A program made the position numbers and the translations under genes. Shown here piece after piece: positions 42,150-50,778 of a stretch of DNA of 55,404 bases (position 1 is its first letter; every line of letters starts with the position of its first letter). The notes beneath the pieces were generated by a model. It made no database searches and had not been told where the DNA came from. It worked only from the letters and a program-made list of their open reading frames with translations. Source of the stretch: Phycisphaerales bacterium UBA7800 (lineage in GTDB: Bacteria; Planctomycetota; Phycisphaerae; Phycisphaerales; Phycisphaeraceae); contig DLCK01000053.1 of the NCBI GenBank assembly GCA_002480565.1, forward strand, positions 1-55,404, in the 5' to 3' direction.

Positions 42150-42991
42150 TGACTGCCGTTGTGAATCATGACCAAACTTCCGGGGTTGTGCTCACGCGTG
42201 GTAACAGTGCTATCTCAAGTCGTCTGTCAATGCGATTAGGCTTTACTCTCATTGAATTGCTGGTGGTGATATCCATTATTTCATTGCTCATTGCGATTCT
42301 CCTTCCAAGTCTTTCCAAGGCACGTCAGGCCGCACGTGCGATTCAATGTTCCACGCAGCTTAAGCAGCTTGGCGGCGCGTTACTCACTTACAGTTTTGAA
42401 TTCAAGGATTGGTTGCCAAGCAACACCACCGCTAATACCTGGGCCAGCCAAACCACCATCAATGGCTCGCCTGCATATGCAACCGTCTGGTGGCAGGCAC
42501 TCTACTATCACAAATACATGCCCAGCCATGAGATTTATTCTGACCCGGTGACCGATCACAAAATGGCCTACACCGACCCGGATAATGTTGAAAATACCAA
42601 CGTCTCCTACGGTCTCTCAGGTTACGGTGAAAGTGGTGATTCAAGCATGATCCGAACGGGCAATATGACAAAGCCCTCGGTAAGTATCGGCTTGGTTGAA
42701 GATACCGTGGAGGGTGGCTTTCGTGAAACCGTCCCGTTGCGGCGTGCCTATGGCTATAACCGACCCGATAGTGCTGGCAAGTATCAGTCACTGGGTTACT
42801 ACGTCCCACATAACGGATCGTTCAATATCCAACTCTACGACGGCCACGTTGAACGTGTCAGCCCGCAATTGCTCAATGACGAAGCACCAGCAGTGGCGCT
42901 GATGAGTCAGATGAAAAAGTATGTCTCCAGTTATCACTCCAATGATGCCAATGGCGATTACTTTTTCTACAAGCCCGATGGCTATCGTTAA
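42146..42991 (+). CDS. Pseudopilin-like protein with C-terminal H-X9-DG motif
   Basis: A 281-residue prepilin-like protein. The start at 42146 overlaps the LacI stop and has AAGGAG upstream in the end of that gene. It gives an unusually long leader of 32 residues before the cleavage site G|FTLIELLVVISIISLL, with Glu5 present. LPSLSKARQAARAIQCSTQLKQLGGALLTY follows the membrane helix. The C-terminal half contains HNGSFNIQLYDGHVERV, an exact H-X9-DG spacing. Downstream genes are a sialidase-like protein and a secreted beta-helix protein. Its function is unproven; such proteins assemble into type II secretion pseudopili or are displayed at the envelope. Confidence 0.87.
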   Translation: MMTAVVNHDQTSGVVLTRGNSAISSRLSMRLGFTLIELLVVISIISLLIAILLPSLSKARQAARAIQCSTQLKQLGGALLTYSFEFKDWLPSNTTANTWASQTTINGSPAYATVWWQALYYHKYMPSHEIYSDPVTDHKMAYTDPDNVENTNVSYGLSGYGESGDSSMIRTGNMTKPSVSIGLVEDTVEGGFRETVPLRRAYGYNRPDSAGKYQSLGYYVPHNGSFNIQLYDGHVERVSPQLLNDEAPAVALMSQMKKYVSSYHSNDANGDYFFYKPDGYR

Positions 42992-43014
42992 TCCAATTGT
43001 CTGAAGAACAATCA

Positions 43015-43052
43015 ACCGGGCGAAACCTGCATGCCGTATTCGCAGGCCCGGT
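43015..43052 (+). other. Intercistronic hairpin before the Asp-box protein gene
   Basis: ACCGGGC (43015-43021) pairs with GCCCGGT (43046-43052), and CTGC pairs with GCAG inside it, giving a two-step stem with an internal bulge. No T run follows, so it is more likely an mRNA processing or stabilising element than a terminator. Confidence 0.5.
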
Positions 43053-43085
43053 ATCACGCTAAGCAATTTGTTTCAAAGGTTCATC

Positions 43086-44225
43086 ATGAAGTTTGTACAG
43101 TTACGCCACCAGCCTGAAAAGACCGAACTGTTTCTGGGATCACCCAGCATTGTTCGACTGCCCGATGGGACGCTGGTCGCCAGTCACGATTATTTTGGCT
43201 ACAACAAAAACGATAACATCGAAAGTTCCAAACTCGCAGTCAGCAGCATCTATCACTCATACGACGACGGGCAGACATGGACGGATACCATGCCCATCAT
43301 CGGTGCGTACTGGTGCTCACTGTTTTTGCATCACGGCGACTTGTATCTTATGGGCTGTGATCGCAAGCATGGCAATATTGTCATCCGCAAAAGCACCGAC
43401 GGCGGATACCAATGGACTACGGCCGACACCGCAAAGACTGGCCTGCTCTTTGAAGGTGGCCAAGGGGATCAGGCACCTAACTATCACTGCGCACCGGTTC
43501 CGTTGGTCATCCACAACGGCAGAATATTCCGAGCCTACGAAGACAACCAATCCACTCATTGGCCAACCGGCTTTCAGGCCTTTGTCATTTCTGCGCCAGT
43601 CGATAGTGACCTGCTGGATGCATCCAATTGGACGATGAGTAACAAACTCACATTCGATAGCAGTAAAGTCCCCGACGACTGGGGCGATCACGGGCCTGGC
43701 TTTTTGGAAGGCAATGTCGTCGTCGATCCCAAAGGCCAACTCTGGGATGTGCTACGAGTGAGTACCGAACCGCACTCGGACTTCGCAGCATTCGTCAAAG
43801 TTTCCGACGATGGCAAAACAGTATCGCTGGACTATGAAAATGACATCATCAAATTCCCCGGCGGGACGCATAAATTCGTCATCCGCCGTGACCCAGTCAC
43901 AGGCATGTACGTGAACCTCAGCAACAAGAACACCGTCCCCAGCTTTGCATCACAACGCAACGTCCTCACCATGTCAGTCTCAAAAGACCTGTGCCATTGG
44001 CAAGTTTGCAAAGTCATCGTGCAAGACGATTCAGGACACCGTGAAAAAGACTCCCTGCGACTTGTGGGTTTCCAATATCCAGATTGGCAGTTTGATGGTG
44101 ATGATCTGATTATCCTTTCGCGGACTTCCTATCGCGGCGCACGCAGTTTCCATGACTCCAATCGAATCACCTTTCATACACTCAAAAATTTCCGTCAGTA
44201 CTTTGATACCACACTGGAATTCTAA
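43086..44225 (+). CDS. Asp-box (BNR) six-bladed propeller protein, sialidase-like
   Basis: A 379-residue protein with no signal peptide. ATG 43086 follows AAAGG. Two clear Asp boxes are seen, SYDDGQTW near residue 60 and STDGGYQW near 108, and the opening FLGSPSIVRLPDGTLVASHDYFG matches the exo-sialidase/BNR propeller family. Several conserved Arg positions are plausible, but the sialidase Arg triad cannot be assigned from sequence reading. Planctomycete proteins of this type act on diverse glycans, so 'sialidase' is a family label. It lies between the pseudopilin and a truncated sulfatase two bases downstream, all in the LacI-controlled unit. Confidence 0.75.
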   Translation: MKFVQLRHQPEKTELFLGSPSIVRLPDGTLVASHDYFGYNKNDNIESSKLAVSSIYHSYDDGQTWTDTMPIIGAYWCSLFLHHGDLYLMGCDRKHGNIVIRKSTDGGYQWTTADTAKTGLLFEGGQGDQAPNYHCAPVPLVIHNGRIFRAYEDNQSTHWPTGFQAFVISAPVDSDLLDASNWTMSNKLTFDSSKVPDDWGDHGPGFLEGNVVVDPKGQLWDVLRVSTEPHSDFAAFVKVSDDGKTVSLDYENDIIKFPGGTHKFVIRRDPVTGMYVNLSNKNTVPSFASQRNVLTMSVSKDLCHWQVCKVIVQDDSGHREKDSLRLVGFQYPDWQFDGDDLIILSRTSYRGARSFHDSNRITFHTLKNFRQYFDTTLEF

Positions 44226-44227
44226 TC

Positions 44228-44404
44228 ATGTCCGGCAAACCCAATGTTATTTTGATCATGACCGACCAGCAGCGGTGGGACTTTCTCTTCTCAGCTAAAG
44301 GGGGATCGTCGCCCATATCCAACATCGACAATCTTACAGTTGAAGGTGTCACTTTTGATCACTGCAATTCTGCCGCAGCGTCAGTAATTGCTGAATCGCT
44401 CTGA
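44228..44404 (+). pseudogene. Truncated sulfatase (N-terminal stub lacking the catalytic Cys)
   Basis: A 58-codon frame beginning two bases after the Asp-box gene. Its first half, KPNVILIMTDQQRWDFL, is a perfect sulfatase N-terminus, and NIDNLTVEGVTFDHCNS matches the next conserved block of the family (compare HTPRLDAMAKQGVRFEHCY in the gene at 37519). The GCYG segment is altered, the C-x-P-x-R motif is absent and the frame stops where that motif should be. No remainder of a sulfatase is found before the next gene at 44478. It is therefore a decayed gene, although the intact start and frame leave open a short translated peptide. Confidence 0.8.
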
Positions 44405-44477
44405 TGGATACCAGACGATGCAAACTGCCAACGCATGAACTTATTTAATTAATCATCACTTGAATTGGAATAGCAAT

Positions 44478-46850
44478 ATGAAACGCATTCTTTCACTCTT
44501 TGTCTGCTTGTCTCTGATGTGTACGTCCATGCTCTATGGGCAGGGAAAAACGGTGATTCAGCCGCAAGTCAATCTGTATGTCAAAGGAGCAGCAGGGGAC
44601 AAAGTCATCAAGATCGACGAAGGACCGAGCGATTTGCTTAAGCTCTACCACCCCGGTTGGCTCAAGGGTGAGAAACGTCAAGCCTTCCTTGCAGTCGTCG
44701 GCCCAGACCTATCCGACCAATGGCAAGACTACCAATTCACATTCACCCCGCAGGACTCCGGCGAAATCGAGTTGGCATTAAGTGGTCGTATCCACAAGCA
44801 GGCTGATGGCCAGCGTGCCAAGGTGTACACCGTCTATGACAACATTCAAATCACTGGTAGTGAACTGAAAAATCCCGACTTTGAACAAACCGATGACATC
44901 GGCGGATTCATCGCATGGCATTCACGTTGGGGAGCCCAACCTTTCAAAACCGACTTGGGGGAATCGGCAAAAGTTTGGGCAGGTAATGAACTGACACAAA
45001 ATCTCAAGGTCACCGCCAATCAAACCGTGACCATCAATTTCAAAGCCAAAGCCTTTGCACCATTCGTCGAAGAGAAGGTTGCTGATGTAGACGATGGCAA
45101 ACCTTCGAGACGTGAACTTGAAGATGCACAGGAAGGGATGTTCCCACCGTTGTGGTATCCATTAGCATCAACTAAAGAAGGACAAAATCTCGATAAACGC
45201 TGGGCTAATGTCGAGGTTGCCAAGCAAGTGAAACTTGATGATCAATCTGCGGAGTACCTTAAGGACATTACCACGGATCTGCAAAAACGCCTTGATTCAG
45301 GTGAGAAAATGATCCTGATCCCCAATGGCAAGTTCCGTGTGACCAAACTGGTGATCCCCGCTGATGTCACAATCAAGGGCTCAGAAAATTCACAGCTCAT
45401 TTTTGCATCCGACAAGCCGGAGTTTGAAACGCTCATCACACTCACTGGCAACAACACGACGCTATCCCATTTAAAACTTTCAATCACAGATGATCTGCTG
45501 ACCAAACTCCATGCCAAAAATGAACACAACTTGATGGTGGGTGAAGGTCTGAAAAATATCAAAATCGACCATGTGAGATTTGAACTCACTGACAAGCAAT
45601 ACATCGTCCAACGTCTATCACGTCAACGACCTGGGACACGTTCGCTGATGGGGATTCGGTGGACGATTCTCCAACTGTCAATGTGTGAGGATATCGAAGT
45701 TTCCAACTGCTACTTCAAGAACTTTTCGCTGGGTGTTCGCACGACACATTGCTCGCGCGTGCTCTGTCATGACAACGTGGGAATCAATGGGCAGCATAAC
45801 TTGTTGAGCTTCTATCATGGCAGCGAATACATCAAGTTTTACAACAACTGGTTTAGCCACGTGAAGCATCCGTTGGTATGGGATGGCGGAGACTGCTCGC
45901 CGCAAAACCAGCGACTGGTCCCGAATCTGCCCCGTGATGTGATGCGGAATATGCTGCCAACGGATAAGGATTATGCGATCCATATGACCGGCACGTATGA
46001 AGTCTACTGTCACAATAATTACGGTGAGTATGGCAAAACGTTGCTCTGGGGTCGTAAAGGTCGACGCGTCATCATGACCGCCAACTCCTCGAAATATCAA
46101 TATGACATGGCGCTTGACGCTGAGGGTTGCGAGGAAGTCATCGTTGCCAACAATATCTGCACCAACTCCAAAGCTGCAGGCATTGGCAGCTTTTATCACA
46201 ACGACAAGACCGTCATCACCGGCAATATGGTGATCATTGAAGACATCGGAGATGATATTTACAAAGGTCAATTCATTCGCCTGCATTCATCACATGGCAC
46301 GCAGTCAGGTAAGACTATCATCTCGGGCAATCTGTTTGTCAGCCACCTTAAAGAACCACGATTTATCAAGATCGACCAGGTGCGTAATGTCCTGATCAAT
46401 GGCAATAAATTCGTTAACGGAGGCATCCTCACCAACCCCTACGGAGGCGGGAAAATCACCGCGACCAGCAACACATTCATCAACCAATTACCCGGTCAAC
46501 CAACTTTGATTTTCATTAACAAAATCATCAAGGAATTAACCTTCCGCAACAACACCTTCATCAATGAAAATCAGGAATCACAATCAGGTGATCCAGCAAT
46601 CCTGCTTAACTTTGAGGTGACCAAGAAGCTCGCATCCGAACGCCCGGACACCATTGCCAATGATGTTTTCCGACAGATCGACGGCAACAGCTTTCGCGGT
46701 TGGGCCGTGCCGATCGGCTTTAGCAATTTGCCCGATGGCCCTTATCCTGCTCGTGTGATCCTGGTGAATAATTTGTATGAAGGTTCACTGAGTATCCCTG
46801 CGAATTTGAGCAATGTCATCAACAAGAACAACATCCAGATCGGTCAGTGA
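44478..46850 (+). CDS. Secreted CBM-like plus right-handed beta-helix protein
   Basis: A 790-residue exported protein. ATG 44478 (MKRILSLFVCLSLMCTSM) starts a signal peptide; an in-frame TTG 18 bases upstream is less likely. Residues about 20-200 form two beta-sandwich segments like carbohydrate-binding modules (YQFTFTPQDSGEIELALSG; NPDFEQTDDIGGFIAWHSRWG). From about 245 a right-handed beta-helix runs to the end, with rungs such as VSNCYFKNFSLGVRTTHCSRVLCHDNVGING and TVITGNMVIIEDIGDDIYKG. This fold is shared by polysaccharide lyases, epimerases and GH28-type enzymes; catalytic residues cannot be named. It is last in the LacI-controlled unit and probably the secreted depolymerase of that unit. 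Confidence 0.78.
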   Translation: MKRILSLFVCLSLMCTSMLYGQGKTVIQPQVNLYVKGAAGDKVIKIDEGPSDLLKLYHPGWLKGEKRQAFLAVVGPDLSDQWQDYQFTFTPQDSGEIELALSGRIHKQADGQRAKVYTVYDNIQITGSELKNPDFEQTDDIGGFIAWHSRWGAQPFKTDLGESAKVWAGNELTQNLKVTANQTVTINFKAKAFAPFVEEKVADVDDGKPSRRELEDAQEGMFPPLWYPLASTKEGQNLDKRWANVEVAKQVKLDDQSAEYLKDITTDLQKRLDSGEKMILIPNGKFRVTKLVIPADVTIKGSENSQLIFASDKPEFETLITLTGNNTTLSHLKLSITDDLLTKLHAKNEHNLMVGEGLKNIKIDHVRFELTDKQYIVQRLSRQRPGTRSLMGIRWTILQLSMCEDIEVSNCYFKNFSLGVRTTHCSRVLCHDNVGINGQHNLLSFYHGSEYIKFYNNWFSHVKHPLVWDGGDCSPQNQRLVPNLPRDVMRNMLPTDKDYAIHMTGTYEVYCHNNYGEYGKTLLWGRKGRRVIMTANSSKYQYDMALDAEGCEEVIVANNICTNSKAAGIGSFYHNDKTVITGNMVIIEDIGDDIYKGQFIRLHSSHGTQSGKTIISGNLFVSHLKEPRFIKIDQVRNVLINGNKFVNGGILTNPYGGGKITATSNTFINQLPGQPTLIFINKIIKELTFRNNTFINENQESQSGDPAILLNFEVTKKLASERPDTIANDVFRQIDGNSFRGWAVPIGFSNLPDGPYPARVILVNNLYEGSLSIPANLSNVINKNNIQIGQ

Positions 46851-46907
46851 AATGTAATGTGATTGGTGATTTTGAGCAGGCTCTTGATAGTCAGTTTACT
46901 TGAATAC

Positions 46908-47495
46908 TTAGTCCATGTTGACCGTCGCGCCGCCGATGAGGACTTGGCCGGTATCTTCATCTTCGACCTTGCGTCGGTCAATAACAAAGCCGACGAATTT
47001 GAGTGGCAGCTTCACCTGCTTGTCATCATCCTTGCCACCCCATGTGCCGTATCCAGCCCGTGGGTAGGTCATGTCACAAGTGATCGTTTTCCAGCCATCC
47101 CAGTTGATGGGAGTGATGGTCCATTGATGGGTTCGCCCGTTGGCATCATTGCAGACAATACGCACCGGGTGATTGCTTTTGTCACCTTTGACTTCAAAAC
47201 TCAATGACTTGGGCATGGTCTGGAATGCAAAGGCTTCTTTCAATGCGAAGTGTGTGTAGGCAAGCTTTTTGACTTTGGTGATGTCATAGCAGAATACCAA
47301 TGCCGATTTTTCGCCGGGTGTCTTTTCGTCTGTGGCTTTGACTGCAGCGGTCGGTCCCTGGTTTTGCCCAGTGATCCGCCATGCGTCGATATGTTTGGCA
47401 TCAAAGAAGTCCGCAAGCGACTCATCAGCAGTTGTCACTGAAGGCAAAATGGCTAACAAACTCACAAGCACAATCAATTGACCGAAGGTGGACAT
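46908..47495 (-). CDS. Small secreted glycan-binding-like protein, homologous to the GH5/GH39 C-terminal modules
   Basis: A 195-residue protein with signal peptide 1-23 (SVTTAD) and an AAAGGAG ribosome site. The mature part is one beta-sandwich-like domain. It shares a pattern with the two C-terminal modules of the divergent hydrolase at 47725. The pattern is L-x-F/L-x-x-x-SD/GD, then R-x-x-x-D-x-x-G-x-T-x-Q, then W-x-x-I, then a WGG-x-xD segment followed by LPLKFVGFVIDRR. This suggests a stand-alone copy of that module, possibly a carbohydrate-binding protein. No enzyme motif is visible. It is transcribed away from the hydrolase gene across 229 bases that hold a promoter and operator. Confidence 0.7.
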   Translation of the reverse strand: MSTFGQLIVLVSLLAILPSVTTADESLADFFDAKHIDAWRITGQNQGPTAAVKATDEKTPGEKSALVFCYDITKVKKLAYTHFALKEAFAFQTMPKSLSFEVKGDKSNHPVRIVCNDANGRTHQWTITPINWDGWKTITCDMTYPRAGYGTWGGKDDDKQVKLPLKFVGFVIDRRKVEDEDTGQVLIGGATVNMD

Positions 47496-47605
47496 GGTTG
47501 ACTCCTTTATGAATGGTGATTGTCATTGTACCTGTTCTTGCTTCAAGTTGAATACTCTGTGGTATGTCACAAATACATCTATAAACAAAATCATGAGTTT
47601 TTAGA

Positions 47606-47661
47606 TTGACTTGAGCCTGGAGGGTTCTATGATATAAGAGTTAATCTGATATATATCAGAT
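47606..47661 (+). promoter_or_regulatory. Promoter with palindromic operator ATCTGATATATATCAGAT
   Basis: TTGACT (47606-47611) and TATGAT (47628-47633) are 16 bases apart. The perfect 18-base palindrome ATCTGATATATATCAGAT (47644-47661) follows ten bases after the -10, over the likely transcription start, and lies 64 bases before the hydrolase ATG. No regulator gene is adjacent, so the binding protein is unidentified. The half-site ATATCAGA also occurs at 40940-40947 next to the LacI promoter. Confidence 0.65.
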
Positions 47662-47724
47662 ATGGCTACGATTGCATGGCAAGTTGATCTTCAACATTTC
47701 AATCTCTAGTGAGGATGTTCATTG

Positions 47725-50109
47725 ATGTCTCATACACACTTCCAGATCAATGCATTATCTTTCGTCTTGTCATTGGCTAGCGTGGGAACGTTTTGCTTAC
47801 CAGCCATGGCGGACTTGCCTTTGCAACCAGGGGTCCCGCAATCCTGTGGTGTGCAGTTAAAGACGCACAATTTCAGCGTCAGCACGATTGATCAAGTTCA
47901 CGACACGGGCTTTAGTACCTTTCGGCGGGGCGTCTACTGGTATGCAGTTGAAAAGGAAAAAGGCGTCTACAATTTTGATGCGTATCAGAAGGAATTCGAT
48001 CACGCTAAACGCAAGGGCATGCGCATCCTTGGCTGTCTTTTTGGTAGTAATAAACTTTATGAAGATGATGGCCGAGGCGGCATTCAAACTCAGGCAGGGC
48101 GCGAAGGCTTTGCTAACTTTGCAGCAGCGGTCGCCAAGCATTTCAAAGACCATGACATCCTCTGGGAAGTCTGGAATGAGCCGAACATCCGTACCTTTTG
48201 GCGTAAAGATGGGACGCATAACTCCGAGCCTTTTGCCCAGGAATATACCGACCTGTGCAAAGTTGTTTTGCCAGCGATGATCAAGGCCGACCCCGATGTC
48301 TTTGTCATGGTTGGTTCGGTTTCCAACTACTGGGACCCCAGCTATCAATGGACTGAACATTGCTTTGCCAAAGGCATTCTCAAGACTGGTATCCGAGCGT
48401 GGTCCGTGCATCCCTATGGTGTGAAGACGCCTGAAGAATTTGCCATCGGCCACAAGATCACACGGGATCTACTCATCAAGTACAGTAGCCCCGACATGAT
48501 CATGCTCAATTCCGAACGCGGCTTTGCAGTGAAAAAACCCAAGACCGAACTGGAACTTGAAGGCTGGTCCGGTGGCAAAGAAGCAGAACTTCGCAAATAT
48601 CAGGCATGGCATTTTGTCCGCCAATTCATGCTAGACCAACTGCACAATGTCCCGCTGACCATTTGGTACGAATGGGATGGTGACACCTTTGGCATGATGA
48701 CGCCCGACAAGTCGCGCCCAATCTATACCGCTGCCAAAGTCATGATGAGCCAACTTAATGGCTATGCACTGGAGCGTCGCATCACTACCGACAATGAACG
48801 CGACTACCTGCTGATCTGGACCAATCCGCAAGGTAAACGCCAACTCGTCGCGTGGACGTCTCCTCCTCCGGGCGGCTTCCCCGATGAAACCCGTGCCCAC
48901 GATGTCTCCATTGATACCAAAGCAGCAAGCTTTATCATCACCGACATCAACGGCAAGGCGACATCAACCAACCAACTCAAACTCAACCTCACTGGTAGTG
49001 TCCAATACGTTACGCTTCCAGAAGGTGTCACCTTAGGCAACGTCACCTCCAGTAAACCCGCGCCCCTTCAAGCCACCGGCGGCGAATCACCTGAGGGTCT
49101 TGATCTGCAACTCTTCAATTCAGATAGCAATTGGAAATTCATCAAGAACACCGGCGAAGGTTCATTCAACGTTGCTACCGATACCGACGGTACACCCATC
49201 GGCGTGACCCAATACGATTTTTCCAATCCCTATGGCAAGTCCACGCCCTATGTCATCGCCTTGGTCAAAACCAACATCGCATCTGCTGATTACCTGTCAC
49301 TCGATGCCCGCAGTGATTTGGCACAAAAACTCACCTTCCGCGTTTCCGATTCCACCGGCCAAACCTTGCAGTACAAGACACGTCTGCGTGGTGGTGGTCA
49401 TTGGGAAAACATCCGAATTCCCCTTAACCGCAAGCTCGAACACTGGGGCGGTGCCAACGATGGCAAGGTGCATTTTCCAATCACCAGTATCTCCATGAAT
49501 GTTCCGCGTACCCAAACCGACAAGCTCGCAGGCAAAGTTGAGTACGCTCGCGCGGTGGCTTTGGGAGCATCTACGTCAGCGACCGTCGCAGCTGTTTCAC
49601 CAGCCACTTCGACAGATGCCAATCAAGGTGTGACTGAAGGTGACCTCAAACTTTTTGAAGCCGTCGCCAATTGGAAATTCCTCAAGAACACCGGTAATGG
49701 TAGCTTCAAAATCGACAAGCAGGATGGCCAGAATGTCGGCGTGCTGGACTATGACTTTACAGCTTCCACCACCAAATCCACTCCCTATGTGTTGGCAGGC
49801 GTGCCGATCCTCGTGGGCAAAGGTGCGAGCATGATCAACCTCAAAGCCAAGTCCGATGTTGCGCAGAAACTCACCTTCCGAGTCATTGATTCCACCGGCC
49901 AAACCTTGCAATACAAAACGAAAATCAATGGCCTTGGCGATTGGGAAACCATCCGCATCCCCTTAAACCGAAAGCTCGAACATTGGGGCGGTGCCAACGA
50001 TGGCTTCGTGAACTTTCCAGCCAAGCATCTATATATCAGCGTCCCGATCCCCAGCAAGGATCATCCCAAAGGAACCGTGACGTTCAGCCAGATTGCAGTA
50101 GTTAAGTAA
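47725..50109 (+). CDS. Secreted GH5/GH39-like glycoside hydrolase with twin C-terminal modules
   Basis: A 794-residue exported enzyme. ATG 47725 is preferred to the preceding TTG, with GAGG upstream; signal peptide about 1-30 (LPAMADL). The catalytic barrel (about 35-380) shows FRRGVYWYAVEKEKGVYNF, WEVWNEPN with candidate acid/base Glu152, SVHPYG, and NSERGF with candidate nucleophile Glu264, a clan GH-A pattern between GH5 and GH39. Residues about 455-620 and 635-794 are two clearly homologous modules, sharing TLQYKT and IPLNRKLEHWGGANDG. They are likely carbohydrate-binding. A stand-alone homologue is encoded divergently at 46908. Substrate is unknown. Confidence 0.85.
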   Translation: MSHTHFQINALSFVLSLASVGTFCLPAMADLPLQPGVPQSCGVQLKTHNFSVSTIDQVHDTGFSTFRRGVYWYAVEKEKGVYNFDAYQKEFDHAKRKGMRILGCLFGSNKLYEDDGRGGIQTQAGREGFANFAAAVAKHFKDHDILWEVWNEPNIRTFWRKDGTHNSEPFAQEYTDLCKVVLPAMIKADPDVFVMVGSVSNYWDPSYQWTEHCFAKGILKTGIRAWSVHPYGVKTPEEFAIGHKITRDLLIKYSSPDMIMLNSERGFAVKKPKTELELEGWSGGKEAELRKYQAWHFVRQFMLDQLHNVPLTIWYEWDGDTFGMMTPDKSRPIYTAAKVMMSQLNGYALERRITTDNERDYLLIWTNPQGKRQLVAWTSPPPGGFPDETRAHDVSIDTKAASFIITDINGKATSTNQLKLNLTGSVQYVTLPEGVTLGNVTSSKPAPLQATGGESPEGLDLQLFNSDSNWKFIKNTGEGSFNVATDTDGTPIGVTQYDFSNPYGKSTPYVIALVKTNIASADYLSLDARSDLAQKLTFRVSDSTGQTLQYKTRLRGGGHWENIRIPLNRKLEHWGGANDGKVHFPITSISMNVPRTQTDKLAGKVEYARAVALGASTSATVAAVSPATSTDANQGVTEGDLKLFEAVANWKFLKNTGNGSFKIDKQDGQNVGVLDYDFTASTTKSTPYVLAGVPILVGKGASMINLKAKSDVAQKLTFRVIDSTGQTLQYKTKINGLGDWETIRIPLNRKLEHWGGANDGFVNFPAKHLYISVPIPSKDHPKGTVTFSQIAVVK

Positions 50110-50112
50110 ACG

Positions 50113-50158
50113 CATCATGCCTTTGCGAGCCGGGCCGTGTCGGCCCGATGCCTTGATG
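50113..50158 (+). repeat. REP hairpin copy 1 (46-base direct repeat)
   Basis: Core hairpin: GAGC (50127-50130), then stem CGGGCCG (50131-50137), loop TGT and CGGCCCG (50141-50147). Flanked by CATCATGCCTTTGC and ATGCCTTGATG. It begins three bases after the hydrolase stop codon and so may also end that transcript. Confidence 0.8.
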
Positions 50159-50175
50159 TGTTGTATCATTTATTC

Positions 50176-50691
50176 ATGTCACATGATCTGAATCCCAATG
50201 CAACCACTTGGCACATTGCCTTCGGTACGTATGCCACTCGGTTGCATGGCGATGATCGTCCCACGGTTGATCGTGAGCACAATCAACCGGAGCAAGCATT
50301 CATCCAGTCGGATCAGTCGCGTTATGAGGATCAAACCTCCCGACTCAAAGATGATCCAATTTATCTTGCAGCACCACAACGCGCGGTGATTGAATCACTC
50401 GTGCCTGCGATTTGTGATCGGGGCGGTTGGACCTATCGCATCTGTGCTGCACCGCTCGAAGGCGATCACGTGCATGTTCTGCTTGATGCGAAACTGTCCG
50501 TTGAACCGGACGCCATCATGATGTGGCTTAAGCGTTGGCTTGGGCAGGAGCTTTCACAAAGATGGGGTAAGCCTGTCACATCATGGTGGGCCCAGTGCGG
50601 TTCAACCAAGCCGGTGAAGGACATAAAATATTTGAATAATGTCTTCGATTACATCCGGCGTCAACGCACATTGCCGCAAGGTAAAATATGA
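50176..50691 (+). CDS. IS200/RAYT-type Y1 transposase
   Basis: A 171-residue single-strand transposase. ATG 50176 is chosen because an upstream in-frame GTG lies inside the REP stem. The HUH motif is HVHVLL (His98 and His100), and the C-terminal helix FDYIRRQR carries the candidate catalytic Tyr159. The segment preceding it, WWAQCGSTKPVKD, matches the (G/C)GST stretch common in planctomycete RAYT proteins. N-terminal WHIAFGTYATRLHG corresponds to the usual first strand. Both catalytic motifs are intact, so the protein could be active. It is flanked by REP hairpins, its presumed substrates. RAYTs are normally low-activity and host-adapted. Confidence 0.85.
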   Translation: MSHDLNPNATTWHIAFGTYATRLHGDDRPTVDREHNQPEQAFIQSDQSRYEDQTSRLKDDPIYLAAPQRAVIESLVPAICDRGGWTYRICAAPLEGDHVHVLLDAKLSVEPDAIMMWLKRWLGQELSQRWGKPVTSWWAQCGSTKPVKDIKYLNNVFDYIRRQRTLPQGKI

Positions 50692-50709
50692 CTTTGTCTG
50701 CGACAAATT

Positions 50710-50730
50710 CGGATCGACACGATCCGGCTC
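50710..50730 (-). repeat. REP hairpin copy 2, inverted and diverged with compensatory changes
   Basis: Read on the minus strand it has the same GAGC foot and TGT loop as the two direct copies. The stem is CGGATCG/CGATCCG instead of CGGGCCG/CGGCCCG. Changed positions pair with each other, which keeps the 7-bp stem. It lies 18 bases after the transposase stop. Confidence 0.75.
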
Positions 50731-50778
50731 ACTAAGACAAAATGCATGTCATACATGATGAATTGAATACGATGTGCC

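Noticed and set aside
43015..43052. Hairpin considered as a rho-independent terminator or riboswitch
   Set aside because: No T run follows, it lies between genes of one unit, and no conserved riboswitch core is recognisable.
43068..43085. Earlier start for the Asp-box protein
   Set aside because: The extra six residues lack a ribosome site; AAAGG points to the ATG at 43086.
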